Assembly: GCF_001411555.2 (NCBI RefSeq)
Contig: NC_049902.1
Span: 15,018,741 to 15,082,740 of the forward strand
Source of the DNA: Juglans regia
Taxonomy: Eukaryota; Streptophyta; Magnoliopsida; Fagales; Juglandaceae
DNA length: 64,000 nt
Direction of reading: 5' to 3'
In this document: positions 10,408-22,082 of the stretch, piece after piece
Layout: every line of letters begins with the position of its first letter
Numbering within the stretch: the first letter of the stretch is position 1
Notes under the pieces: model-generated
What the model was told of the DNA's origin: nothing
Databases searched by the model: none
Seen by the model: only the letters and a program-made list of their open reading frames with translations
Translations under genes and position numbers: made by a program

Positions 10408-12671
10408 ATGGATAAGAGTTGGATGTGAGTTAGAGATCGGTTGGGTGAGGATTACAATGTATATACTGAAGGAGTTAAGAAAATTTTGGAGTTCGTATCT
10501 TGTACAATTGGCAGTGACGGTCCTATTAGATGCCCATGTAAACTTTTCAAGAATTTGTGTTCTCATAAGATAGAGTTGGTGAGAGAGCATCTGTTTGTCA
10601 AAGGTATTGACCAAGGTTATACCGATTGGGTCTTACATGGAGAACCGTATCCAACGTCATTTGAACTTCGAGATGAAGAAGAAGACATCTATAAAGATGT
10701 ACATCCCGAGGTTGTTGGTGACGATCACGAAGAGGATATGGAGCAAATGCTGGGCGACATTGGTGCAAGAATATTTATAGATGAAAGTGGAACAGATCCA
10801 TCAAATTCAAATGATCCGTGCCATGACACTTTTACCCACTTGTGGAATGATTCACAGCTTGAGTAATATCTAGGGTGTAGAAGGCACAGTAAGTTTTCAT
10901 TTACAGTTAAATTACTTCATATAAAATCCATGTGCCGAATATCTATTAAGGCTGTCAATATATTGCTCGAGCTTTTTAAAGAGACACTTCCATAAGACAA
11001 TATTTTACCCCGCAACTTCTATGAAGCAAAACAGTTGAAAAAAGGACTCGGGTTTGATTACAATGTAATACATGCATGTAAGAATGATTGTGTGTTATTT
11101 TGGCGAGAGAATGAGCAGTTGAACGAGTGCCCCATTTGCCATGAATCAAGATGGACAACTGAGAAGCAGAATGTGCCGCGGAAGGTTGTATGTCACTTTC
11201 CATTGATACCTAGATTACAACGGTTATTTATGTCACGTTCAACGGCTGTGGATATGATATGACACTCATCATCTAGAGTCAAGAATGATAATATTTTGTC
11301 ACATCCTGCAGACTCTCAAGTTTGAAAGGAATTTGACTTGGAACACCCATGGTTTGCTGAAGAACCTCGTCATGTTCGACTTGGGTTCGCAACATATGGA
11401 TTTAAGTTCAAATGTTTTGTCACGTCCACTTGGTGCTCAGCGTGGTTATGATTTGTGTGAAAAAGAGTTCGAGAAAACTCAGTTGTACGTGCTAAATAAT
11501 TGCTCGGAGATAGAGAGCCACTTGAAGTAAGTTCAAATTAATTGTTAATTAATCATTGAATTTACTTATTAAACAATTATACGAATATACTTATTGTTGG
11601 TAATTTTTAATCTAAGTGATCATATTAACACTATAAGAAAATTGCTTATTTGTGACTAGTTATTTTAAGCAAAATGACTATTTTCAACTAAAATAAGTTT
11701 ATTTTCATCACAAATAGTAATTTTTGTCACAAAAAAATGTCATAAATACCCGTTTTTCTTGTAGTGTAATGTGCTAAAATATTTGTGAGTAAATGATATA
11801 GACCAGAGACATGAACAAGAGTTCCCGAAATGGTTTGAACAATGGTAATGACATTAATACAGATGCAATTTTGCACTAACATATTTAAAATAGAGATGAT
11901 TGTTAATGGTTGAATGTTTATACTTTATTTAATATGTAGGTTGTACAAATGCATGTGAGTAATCCGAACGATATATCAGACGAACTATATGCACTGGCGC
12001 GTAGCCCCTCGAGACGCGCTGCTTGATATTCTGCATGTATTTCTCGAGGAAGTATGTATCACACAATTGATCGAGAACTTTATAGGAAAACACAAAATAG
12101 TGGTGTCCTTGTCAAAGGGAGTCATGATGGAGACAATGCTGATTTCTATGGAGTTATCGTAGATATAATTGGAATGAGATATGTGGGAGAGCTTATGGTT
12201 TATATATTTAAGTGTGATTGGTGGGATTTAAGCAATCCTCGAAGGGGAAAATGCCAGGATGAATATTTTTCGAGTATTAATACATAAAAAAAATGGTATG
12301 AAGATGATCATTTTATTTTGGCTTCCCAAGCTTCCCAAGCATCTCAAGTATTCTATTTAGACAATCCTTAGTTAGGAAATCAATAGCAAGTAGTACAAAA
12401 ATTTTCTCATAGAAATATTTATGACGTTATCCTTGAGGCGGAGGGACACGATGAAGAAGAAGATGATCCCTCTACTCAAGAAGCATACCAAGAGAGTCAG
12501 CCTGCCTTTAACTTATTTGTGGATTTGAGCTAGTATGAGATGATCCCATTACATAGGGAAGATATTGAAGCTGAAATAGTTGAGGCAACAGTTGATCAAA
12601 GTGTTGACTCATCTGAAGTATCTACGGATGATGAGAGCGAATCTATAGATGAAACTGATACATATGATTGA
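10408..12671 (+). pseudogene. CACTA TNP2-type transposase pseudogene
   Basis: ATG at 10408 opens with MDKSWM, the usual start of the Transposase_assoc domain (PF13963), but the next codon is TGA where Trp is expected. The domain then continues in frame to about 10865. The N-terminal part of TNP2 (PF02992) follows at about 10960-11430, with HACKNDCVLFW, CPICHESRW and FPLIPRLQRLFMS. The rest of TNP2, including its catalytic region, is missing: at about 11430 sequence jumps to YVLNNCSEIESHLK, typical of the DUF4218 region. The DUF4216-like part lies at about 11970-12350 (RKTQNSGVLVKGS, FKCDWWDL), then an acidic tail to TGA at 12669-12671. Stops at 11000, 11260 and 12030 add to the damage. A CACTA MITE sits at 11629-11766. 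Family knowledge: this protein mediates excision of CACTA elements. This copy cannot be active. Confidence 0.88.
11629..11766. mobile_element. 138-bp CACTA MITE with TAA target duplication
   Basis: Begins CACTATAAGAAAA and ends TTTTTCTTGTAGTG, near-perfect terminal inverted repeats. The 3-bp target duplication TAA is present at 11626-11628 and 11767-11769, as expected for CACTA transposition. The interior has inverted TTTGTGAC/GTCACAAA and ACTAGTTATTTTAAGC words and no coding capacity. Its termini differ from those of the host CACTA element, so it was mobilised by another family. Confidence 0.9.
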
Positions 12672-12708
12672 TCGGTTTTGTGTTCACATTATATAGTATC
12701 TCGCAACT

Positions 12709-14138
12709 ATGCCACCAAAGAGGAAGGAAGTTCGCATCCCATCTCTACCTGTTCCTAGCTCTCCGTTTGACTCACCATTAGAGACTGACTCTACGGAATA
12801 AGGTAAATAGTTAATACTCATTTTTTCAATTAAGATATATGATAATTGATACAAGGTAAATAACTAATATTATTTTATAGAGATAACAGTACAATCTTGT
12901 CACGGACGAGGCACAACTAGAGGCGTGACGTTGAAGAAATATCGTAAAGTAGGTAAGATTAAGGTTAACATTCCTAACGAACATACTGAAGGCGAGGGAC
13001 AACAATCAGTTTGGCTTGAATAGCATGTGGGTGCTCTTACACGGACTTATGCAGATTTGGCTACGAGTTCATGGCATAAAGTCCCGCAAGATGTGAAAGA
13101 GCTTATAAAGAAGTGTTGTTTGGTACGTAATATTTAAATAATAAATTTATATTGATATTATTTAATATTCTAATTGATAATATCTTTGTGTATATATTTT
13201 TTCAAGGATGACTTCGAACTAAAGTTTGGTCGGAGAGAGGAGCGTAGGACTATCGAAGAGCTAATGTGTAATGAATTCCGCAAGTATAAGGCGATGTGTC
13301 ACAAGCATTACAAGAAGTACGAGAACAAGGAAGATGCACGCCAGTATCCTTTTCATGATGTCCGACCTGAAGAATGAGAAAAACTTTGCGACATGTTTGA
13401 GGATTCATCATATAAGGTAAATTAAATGAATTCTTTATGTGTCATATTTGTAATTTTCACTTACTAACTTTTACAACTTCTATGCAGAAGCGAAGTTCTA
13501 TAAACAAAACGAATAGATCGAAGTTAAAGATACATCATCATGCAGGCTCAAGATCTTTCTATTGCCTCTCTTAGAAATTGGTAATGTACTTATTTATTTA
13601 TTTATTTTATTCTATATAGTTTGTTTTTAATGTAGACTTTATATCTTAACAATGTCTCTTGTAGAAAGAGTTAGACACAAATTATGATATGATAAAATTA
13701 TATGCTGCATCACATATTAATAGTAATGGAGAGTGGACTTATTCTGATGCTCGTGAGAATTATTTAAGTATTATAATTTCTTTTAATTAACCATATTTAA
13801 ATTATTGTGTCAATATTAATTTTATATGTTGTGTGTAGGATAAAATGGTTGCCCTCCGTGCTGAAACTACATCAGATCATAATTCATCAACAAGTGATGT
13901 TGAAATTTTTACACAAGTTTTGGGTCAACGTTCGGGCTACTTGAGGGGTTTGGGTCGCTATGTAAAGCCTTCAGGCTCTTCATCAACGTTAAGCACTACT
14001 GCCATTGTGTTAGAGAATGCAAATTCTAGGATCAAAGAATTGATGGCAAAACTACAGGAACTAGATGCTCAATTGACGAAACAAGCAGACATGAAGATGC
14101 TCATAAAACAAGAAGAAGATCAACAAAGAGAGATGTAA
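12709..14138 (+). pseudogene. CACTA accessory protein, Transposase_24/Ptta-like, with introns
   Basis: ATG at 12709 gives MPPKRKEVRIPSLPVPSSP. Conserved blocks follow in separate frames divided by AT-rich intron-like gaps. They are GRGTTRGVTLKKYRK (about 12905), a block ending at the 13085-13120 GT site, DDFELKFGRREERRTIEE to about 13377, RSKLKIHHHAGSRSF (about 13518), a block near 13670-13770, and finally VLGQRSGYLRGLG plus a coiled-coil tail to 14138. This matches the plant Transposase_24 (PF03004) family, the second protein of CACTA elements. Introns look plausible, with ends such as TTTTTCAAG before 13207 and TATGCAG before 13488. In-frame stops near 12799, 13021, 13376 and 13573 indicate decay. 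The last codons run into the W LTR, so the C terminus is truncated. Confidence 0.7.
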
Positions 14139-16683
14139 CTCTGTGGAAAAATGACCATTTTACCCCTAACTTAAGGATTTTACATCCTAACTTCTAAAAT
14201 TACCAAAATTTACATTTCTCATGAAAAATTTTGTCCTAAACTCAAATATCAACTCAGAAAAATTTAAAATCATTCACAACTATGGCCGAAACCTACATAG
14301 GCCATTTCTCTTGATTTTGGTTGCAATTTCTTCCATCTTCAAAACCCTTGATTAAACCAAAATTTTGTAACAAGGATTTTCCTATCCTAAGTTTAAAAAT
14401 ACACTTAAAATATCCATTAAGAAAAGCTAATTGTCAACTCCAAACCTTTTGTAAAACGACCCAAACTTTTTAACAAAAGTAAACACTTAAATCACAAGTT
14501 TTGACCTTAATAAAAATATCTCCAAGAATTCCAAAAAATCAAATCATACTTCTAACACATTCATAATATCATCCTAAGATCAACCATGTTGTAAATCATC
14601 AAAGAAAAATCACCAAAAACCACAAAACAACACTTGGAGTTTTTGGTTTTAAACTTAGTCCAAAACAGAAACTTTTCTCTCAACTTACTTTGATCAATCT
14701 CTTGATCCATGGCTTAAAGACATGTTATTTTCAAAATAAAACATCACATGGTTTAAAAATGTGTTCTAAAGAAGATCCAACCATCAAACTTAAAATCACA
14801 TGGCTAAAATTCAATAAAAGATGGATCTAACTCAAAAACATCAAATCTTAGGCCTAACCAAAATCATCTTGCATAGAAAATCATATCTTTAAAACTAATA
14901 CTAAATATCTTTGAAATAACATCCTAACATGTATATAAGAGGCTTAGGAACATCATATAAAAATATCAAAGCCTTTGAAATAAGATCAAACCACGAAATA
15001 TTCCAACTTTCACAAAACAAAAACTGTTTTTCAACTTCCAGTTTTCAAGTTTCTAAATCTAAGGAAATCTATCATCAAAAGCTTTATCCACGCTACAAAA
15101 CCTTAATGAACATTCATAAACACATGCTAACAACACTCCATAAAGGTTTCGGACCAAGATAAGTCCATTAACTTGGTCAAAAATTTCAAAACATATCATA
15201 CTCTCCAGTTTCACGCCCAGAATGACTTTTCCATGGTTAAAAATACTTTTGACCAATAAAATGAGCATGGAATGAGACTAATAAGATATCCACAGAAACT
15301 AAACTCAAAGATGAACAACTTATGTGAAGGAATCATCGTGCGAAAATACCTACAAAGGGTAAAAAATGGCCACGCAAAAAGACCCAGAAATCTACCTGAG
15401 AGAGCGCTTTTGGGATTCTCTCTAAGAACGGGGGAAATAAGTGATAAAATGGAGAGAAGTGTGTCTTGCACGACTTTAGAATTCTGGAGGGGGAAGTTAT
15501 GGACTTGAATAACCCTTGATTGGAGGTGGCTATGTGATATAAAGTGGAGAATAGTGAGAGGCATAGACTGCCTGCAGCAGTTGTGAGAGATGGAGGTTGA
15601 TGGAGTGGACCTCTTCTTCACATCAAGGCACTATTGGGTGCGGCCAATGACAGTGGATGGTTTGCCATGTGGGGGAGGAAAATTCTCCAAGAAGCTTTGC
15701 GAAGGTGGCCAATTTTGTGGGCCTTGGTGGACCCCAACCAAGTGGGCTTCAATTTGGGGTTTAAAGGGGGTTTGGTTAGGGTTTGAGATGCTATCAAGCC
15801 CAAAACCAAATTTTATTGGCCCAATCAAATTTTCAAGGTTTAAAAGGTTGAATAATGATGTCATAAAAATGATTTGATTAATTAATAGCATGTGAAAGTG
15901 ATTTAATCAAGTGATTAAACACAATGCTAGAAATCAGATTAAAAAGGGTTTGGAGGCCAGCTTCATGGTTTGGGAAAACGGTTTAGGGTTTCAACCAAAC
16001 TTTTGGGGTTTCAATTAGATTCCCACCATTTAGGGTTTCACTAGAATTGAAACCTTATTTGGTCTGGCACAATTTGGTTGATAAGATGAAACAAAGTTTT
16101 GCTTAAGTGACATAATCTCACACCTTGATTCCTTCAAATCCAACAAACGTTCCTCATGGTGTCAAGTGTCTAATATTATTCACTAAGTATGGCTAAGATC
16201 TTTCCAAGTGTCCAAATAAAATTTCTTTAATCTAATTTGGACATTCCACATTGTAATTTTGAAACATTGCAATTGGTGCGCTTACTGAGGTTACTATTCA
16301 CTCTGAAAAAGTGAAACATAAACTTAGCACTAAAAATTCCTAAATATTCATATTAACCTATAGTGAAAATCATTTACAAAATTCAACCCCGAAGTGCCCC
16401 TAAAAATAATTTCACAATTTCGAACAGACGTTTCGTCTGAAACACATTCTGACACTTCTAATGGGCTATTGAGTCTAATGGCGTAGACCAAAATACATTC
16501 TGACACTTCTAACGACCTCAAGTAATTAAACTCGTATTTCTAGCATCATAGTGAGTGTAACACTGACTATGTTGACAGACTAAAACCTGTGAAATTGGTT
16601 GATTCGTAAAAACTTAAGGAGTTTTCACGAGGTTCCTAAAGTCAGTAGGAACTCCACTAGTGAATTTCTAGTAGGTTGTTACA
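14136..16683 (-). mobile_element. Truncated W-family LTR (5' half)
   Basis: On the minus strand it starts TGTAACAACCTACTAG at 16683 and matches W-inner (37054 onward) over about 2.5 kb, up to the GGTAAAATGGTCATTTT words near 14160. The remaining W sequence (about 2 kb, with the hairpins and acceptor) is absent, and the copy ends abruptly against the Transposase_24-like pseudogene. No target duplication can be tested. Reading frames inside, including those near 15590-15890, also occur in the other W copies and carry no domain. Confidence 0.8.
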
Positions 16684-17340
16684 CTTTCTGCTACTTAGCC
16701 ATCTCTGGAAAGAAACTGTTGTCAAACTCTGTCTTGAATTGTTCCCAAGTGAGTGCGGTCAAACTTCCCAATTCTTGGTCCAAAAGCTGCCGTTTATTTG
16801 GTTTGCCACCAAATTCCAGGTACTCCCTGAAGCATATGACCCGCATACTGGACCTTCTGCTCCTCAGAACATCCACTTGTTGGCCTTCAAAGGTCCTTCC
16901 GTTCCAACGAAGTTCGGATATCTATAAACCATGAACTTTTCGTAAGTACATCATTGTTCTCCTCTAGGCAGTACTTGTCTGGCATTCTGTCCTTGTTCCA
17001 CCAGAGTACGCACCATTTCAGTCATTTGGCAAATAGCTTCAGCTATAGCCTGTCCCCCTTCCATTGGAGGATCCCTAGTCTCTTGATCTCTGCCTCTCAG
17101 AGATGTATTCTCATGCCGATTTTGGACCATAATTGCCTTTCTGAAAATGCACAAAACCAGCATGGGTCAGTCCCATTCTAAAGAAGAATAGCCTTTCCTC
17201 CCTTGAACTGGCTATCTTATGGTGTAGCTCCTTCTTCCTTTCCATTCAAGCCTAAAGATATAAGATCCAAGCCTAAGACTACAGATCTCAAGCCTAGTTA
17301 AAGGTACCATGCATTCCTAGGACAACGTGTGGGTCTACCC
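16684..17340 (-). pseudogene. gag: Ty3/gypsy gag fragment
   Basis: Minus-strand frames read RDPPMEGGQAIAEAICQM near 17070, then GQNARQVLPRGEQ, then LTWEQFKTEFDNSFFPEMAK near 16695. These are characteristic of plant chromovirus gag, and similar words occur in the gag at 31000-31330 (EFDSRFSPETTK). The frame is broken between the blocks, and the sequence stops exactly where the W LTR begins (16683). The fragment lies downstream of the Z1 LTR and its primer site, so it is the start of the same minus-strand element. Confidence 0.75.
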
Positions 17341-17348
17341 AGAGAAGT

Positions 17349-17364
17349 AATTGCTCTGATACCA
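17349..17364 (-). other. Primer binding site, initiator tRNA-Met type
   Basis: Minus strand reads TGGTATCAGAGCAATT, five bases after the LTR end (GCGCCACA, spacer AAGCA). TGGTATCAGAGC is the standard complement of the plant initiator tRNA-Met 3' end used by Ty3/gypsy and copia elements. It fixes Z1 as a 5' LTR reading toward the gag fragment. Confidence 0.85.
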
Positions 17365-17369
17365 TGCTT

Positions 17370-20300
17370 TGTGGCGCCCCCAGCCCCCGCTTGGGATTGA
17401 ATAGTGATTGAGACGCTGAGACATGTAACACAAGGCTATACACCCCTCGTACATGATAGATAATATGCTATGCACCTAAGTACACTAGCAGTATGCAATA
17501 ACGTAGCAGCGGAAAAGTTTAATAAAAGTCAGATAAACTAAGCAACGCAATAAGCAATTGCAAAGCACATGGCATCACAAACTAATATCATAACCCAAAA
17601 CATTGTCCCAAATGTAAACATAAGCCATAAAGGCATAATATCCCAAAAAGCATGAAGCATAACTTTAAAATTCCAAAAACTCAAGATTCCCACAAAAGCA
17701 ACATAAATCCACAAAAGTTAGCCATAATATATTGTTGCCTTCTTCTTCTTTTTTTTTTCTTCACAAAATACTTAAACTCCTGTACTCTTCAAAAAGATTC
17801 AGGCTTCATGAGCTTCTCTACGATGAATTCAAGTATACCCGTGATCTCTCAATCAATGGCCTCGAGTCACTCCCAGATGGAGGGCTCGGGCCGATTCATG
17901 GCCATTTTAGGCACAATCCTCTCCGGAGGGGGAGGTGCCGTTCTCTTCCTCTTGGTCATAGTCGCCTCTTACTAAACCTGTCATAACTTTTACCATTCTG
18001 GTTGGAGAATGGTAGTGGAAACTATCACAATGAAATTTCAAGAAATCTCAGCAAGTAATCACACAACATACCACAATTAATACAAGCATACAAAAAGTAT
18101 ATGATGATATGCATGCATGGACATGTACTAGACTTATGCCTTAACAAAAACTTGACTTATGCACTTGACCATTTGCAAAGGACTTGTAACAAAGACTTAA
18201 GCTTCTCATGAAAACTTCTTAACTTTATCTTATTCACGTGATCTTATTAAGAACTTGTCTTATCAGAATATATCACAAGATTTACATCGAGTGATCCTTA
18301 TCATATCACGAGATTTTCATCAAGTGATCCTTATCATATGAGCTCTTATACATATTCAGAGGGTGGACACAACATGGCTCCCCCCCTTGCACCGTGTGTT
18401 CCTGCTAGTTACCGCACCATCAATGGTTCGTACACCGTGATGAATACGTCATAAACAAAGAATCATATTAACTCGACCTTACTTCGTCGGGTTACTTCCT
18501 CACTCCGGCATCCTTTAAAAAGAGTCCATTTGAGGCTCATCGACTATTCTTTGTCGACTCAAGGGTTACCACTCAATTCTTAAGCACTCCAGAGTGGATA
18601 GAGGAGTTCCACTAGGACATTCCTCTGCCCTAGCACTTGGGGTCGTGATAAAACGTTTAGACTCTTTTCTTTGAAAAACACTTTCCTTTGAAACATTTTT
18701 CCCAAATGCATGTGACATAGAACCTAAGACATACGTACTTATAGTTGTCATGTGACATATGGAATGTTATGCATGAAATAACAAAACATAACATGTTCAA
18801 TTCATGGCATGATAACATGAAAATCCAAACACATTCATGGAACCATAAGAACTTGCTTAGGCGGAAACATATAGGGGTAAAAATCATGAAGTTCATCACT
18901 TAAACATGTTCCAATCTTCAAGCAAATAATATAGGGATCAAAGCATAGTAAAACAATGCATGAAAACAAAACATTTGGCCAAGATCCAAATCATTCAAGA
19001 CATGGTATGGCCGAAATATCACTATACATATTCCATCCTTCTTAAACATGTGAAAACCAAAACATATACAAGTATTTCATGGCATATTCATCACAATTTC
19101 AAAGCATATAATTTCTTCCATAGATTGATACAAGATCATATTAACATAATCAAACAATCAATCAAGAAATAGCAAACAAAGCAAACATGGCAATGAAAAG
19201 ATTTACACATTCATATACAAGTATTAACCAGGGGAAGGTTGAGTGTATACTTACAAAATCCTCGTAAAGAAATGCTAGCAAGCTGTAAATCCGAACATAC
19301 CATATTAGAAAGAGCATCTAAAACCCTATCTTATGTTCATGAGTGTGCGTGTTTCTAGGGCATCACTCGGTCTTAAACCATTCGACTTCTAGGGTTTTTA
19401 AGTTAAAACCCTCCTCATTTCACTCATAAGGTAAAACAAAACCTAAGGTGGGCAAGAATACATGTGATGGTTGAAACATGGAGGATAAATTCCCCCTTCA
19501 CTATTCAGCCTCAAGGGTTTCTCTTAGAAACCCTAGGTTATTTCCAAGAAAGTAGTAGAAAGTGTGTGTTCTATTATTTTCCAAAGTCAAATGAGATTTG
19601 AATCTCATTTTTGGATTGAGAAAAGACTTGTGTATGAGTAAGACTTAGAAAAAATCGAACCTTACTTGCAAATCCTTGGGTAGTGCCGAAATCCTTCTCT
19701 TGCAAGGATCCTTCTTGTTTGGTTGGAGAGAAAACACAAGAAAATGAGAGAGAGTTTTCAAAGGAACATGAGAGATTTGTGTGGAGAGAGTGGAAACTCA
19801 TGCAAAATCCAAAAAATGGCAAGGGAAAAGCATCCTAGGTGTGAACCTTTCTCTCTATATAAGAGACGCTTCACTTCCCTCTTTGTTTGTATCCAAACCC
19901 TTGCATGTAAGACAAGTGGCAAGGTTTCTTCTTCTCTCTCTCTCAAAAACCGAAAAGCCTCTTGGAGTTCCCCACTTACATTGCACTGGGAAGGGGCATT
20001 CTTGGAGGTGGCGTGGTGGCTTCCCTCCTTGGTCGAAAATCTCTTTCCCTCTTATGCCCTTCCTTTCCTTTAATAAGTCAATATCTTCTCAAGGGGTAAC
20101 TTGGTAAAACCATGCATGTCTCTTCCTATTCCCAACAAGAAACTCTTGGCATGAAAGACAAGTGGCATTGGGCGTGTGCCATAGCCATAGCTGTCCTCTC
20201 CACTTTTCCATTCCCAAAGTATTGCTTCATCTTCCCAATATTCATTCCCTAGGTGACCCTTCACATTTTATTGGTCCAAAATGCACTAAGTGACAAGTGG

Positions 20301-20884
20301 CAAGCGAATGGAAGGCTTGGGGGTAGGCTAGCCGAAACCCTAGGGGCAAACTTGTGCTTGATATGAAAGTCTCATCACAAAAATCTTCTAGAAACTTGGT
20401 GCATGCTTGACACATGGCGAAAACATAGCAAAATTCGAAATCCCAAAGGCCTCCCTTCAGTTTCCTATGCAAAACTTCTTTTAAGACACCATTGCACCTC
20501 CCTAGGCTCCCCTTTCCAAGAAACCTACCTTGGAACTATAATTCTAGACAAAAGAGCAATGGGTTGGGCATGTAAGCCCATTTTGGTGCTTTCCTACACC
20601 TCTATTTCCCCCTTAACCCACTTTCAAGACTAGGTTCAAGGTATAACATTCTTAGGTCACATAATACTTAGCAATTTAGAATTGGATCATGGGCCTAAAC
20701 GGTTGGACCTAAGTTCCCAATAAGGCCGAAATTCTAAGGTAAACTAGAGCCACTCTTCTCTTGGGGTTAAGTTACTACATCAATGGTTTATAAGGCCTTT
20801 CAAAGTAACTAAGGCTCCTAAAATGGCATGGCAACCTAGAACAAATTCTAAGGGCCAAGCCTAGACAAAACTTGGGCCATCACA
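17370..20884 (-). mobile_element. Z1: 5' LTR of a minus-strand Ty3/gypsy element
   Basis: The plus strand starts TGTGGCGCCCCCAGCCCCCG and ends GGCCATCACA, so the LTR reads TGTGATGG...GCGCCACA on the minus strand (3,515 bp). It matches Z2 (24945-28597) along its length in opposite orientation. A TATA box lies near 19855-19862, a donor-like AA|GTAAGG at 19665 and an acceptor-like GACAG at 17978. The conserved CACGACCCC module starts at 18647, and the two hairpins lie at 17991-18049. A GCTT match flanks it (17366-17369, 20885-20888), but the left flank is primer site, so this match is probably coincidence. Its 3' LTR is not in the window. Confidence 0.85.
17991..18049 (-). promoter_or_regulatory. 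Conserved LTR hairpin pair, copy in Z1
   Basis: Hairpin 2 (17991-18014) pairs TACCATTCT with AGAATGGTA. Hairpin 1 (18032-18049) pairs GAGATTTC with GAAATTTC through one G-U pair. Compared with Z2, hairpin 2 has exchanged a C-G pair for T-A. Both lie just upstream of the acceptor-like CAG at 17978 on the minus strand. Confidence 0.6.
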
Positions 20885-22000
20885 GCTTACCATTGATTCT
20901 AATGTATTTGCTGAAATTTGTGCTATTTTTGTTAAATTGCAGGACTATAGAGGATCACCATGGCAGTCAAAGTATGAAGAATTGTCAGCTAGGAGCGAAA
21001 AACAACAACCATCAAGTGTGGAAATTCCTAAACTCGAGCTCAAGCTGCTGCCCAATAAGCCTATGCAATGTAATGTATAAATTGATATCAAAGGTGATTG
21101 CTGATAGAGTTAAAAATGTTCTACCATATGTTATCTCAGGTTTCCAGAGTGCTTTTATCCCAGGAAGTCTTATAACCGAATAATATCCTTTTGGCCTATG
21201 AACTTATTCATTTCTTGATAAAAAGAAGGGTTTCTAAGAAGGGATACATGTTTTTGAAGCTAGGCATGAGTAAAGTCTATGATAGAATAGAGTGGGATTT
21301 CTTGAACTGGTTATGTACAAGCTAGGCTTTGAGGAAAAGTGGATCAAACTTGTTATCCTGTGTCTCAAGTTAGTTTCCTTTTCAATATTGCTCAATAGGG
21401 AGCAAAAAGGTCCACTGATTCCAAGTAGGGGATTAAGAAATTGGGATCCTCTCTCCCTATATTTATTCTTACTGTGTACTGAAGGGTTGATATATGTACT
21501 TAATAAAGCTAAATATGATAATACGTTGTCTAGGATAAAAGTTTGTAGAGGTGCACCACGAGTCAAACACCTGCTCTTTGTTGATGATAGTGTTCCGTTT
21601 TGCAAAGTTGGCCTGGACTAAAACATGAGGGTGCATGGGTTGTTGTATGTGTATGAAAAAGCTTCGGGCAAGAAGATTAATAAAGAGAAAACCTCTATGG
21701 TGTTTAGTTAAAATGTGAGTGATGAGATCAAACAAAAGCTTTTGGATTTCTGGAGTGTTCGGGGTTTTCAACAACATGAAAAGTATTTAGGATTAACTCC
21801 TAAATACAAAGCTTTCTCTAAGCTCAAGCATATGTGGCCGAAACTCCAAAGTTGGAAGGAAAAACTGTTATCCTAGGGAGGTACTTATCAATGTTGTTGC
21901 TCTCTCAATACCTACATACTCAATGAGCTGCTTCTTGGAAATTTATGCTCTGGATTAGAAGCCATGCTGTCAAGGTTTTGGTGGGCACAAAAATAGTTTG
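20885..22000 (+). pseudogene. L1-type LINE reverse transcriptase fragment
   Basis: Scattered frames give [20 protein letters not shown] and [13 protein letters not shown] (to 21183), then YDRIEWDFLELVMYKLGF, KGPLIPSRGLRNWDPLSLYL, FVDD at 21577-21588, YEKASGKKINKEKTSMVFS and LEAMLSRFWWAQ near 21960. This is the order of plant LINE-1 reverse transcriptase motifs. The catalytic FADD/YADD motif is FVDD, the GLPxxxGRSK block is lost and several frameshifts are present, so it is dead. The 5' part with the endonuclease is cut off at the Z1 LTR. The 3' end blends into a degenerate LTR fragment at about 22000. Confidence 0.85.
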
Positions 22001-22004
22001 AATC

Positions 22005-22082
22005 CTCTAGGTTCCGCTTGGGATTTGGTGGAGCTTAAAGCGTTAGGACATGCAACACAAGGTTACATACTCTCATGACAGT
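22005..22082 (-). mobile_element. Short degenerate Z-type LTR end
   Basis: CCGCTTGGGATTTGGTGGAG and GTTAGGACATGCAACACAAG match the minus-strand 3' end of the Z LTRs (compare 17385-17460), with losses. Only about 75 bp survives between the LINE fragment and the next LTR. Confidence 0.5.

Larger units (their letters stand above)
2212..14138 (+). mobile_element. Degenerate CACTA (En/Spm) DNA transposon, right end missing
   Basis: The left end CACTACAACAATTTTGAGC begins with the diagnostic CACTA terminus. Inside are repeated TTCGAACG motifs near the end and upstream of the transposase, a minus-strand PF20167-like pseudogene, a TNP2-type transposase pseudogene and a Transposase_24-like pseudogene in the usual CACTA order. 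Solo LTR A1 (2968-5617) and a CACTA MITE (11629-11766) are later insertions. No matching GTAGTG terminus was found; the right side is cut where a W LTR begins at about 14136. That this is one element rather than two adjacent ones is inference from the shared motif and gene order. Confidence 0.65.

Noticed and set aside
17366..20888. GCTT on both sides of Z1 as a solo-LTR target duplication
   Set aside because: The left flank is primer site and gag of the same element, so Z1 is a 5' LTR and the 4-bp match is likely coincidence.
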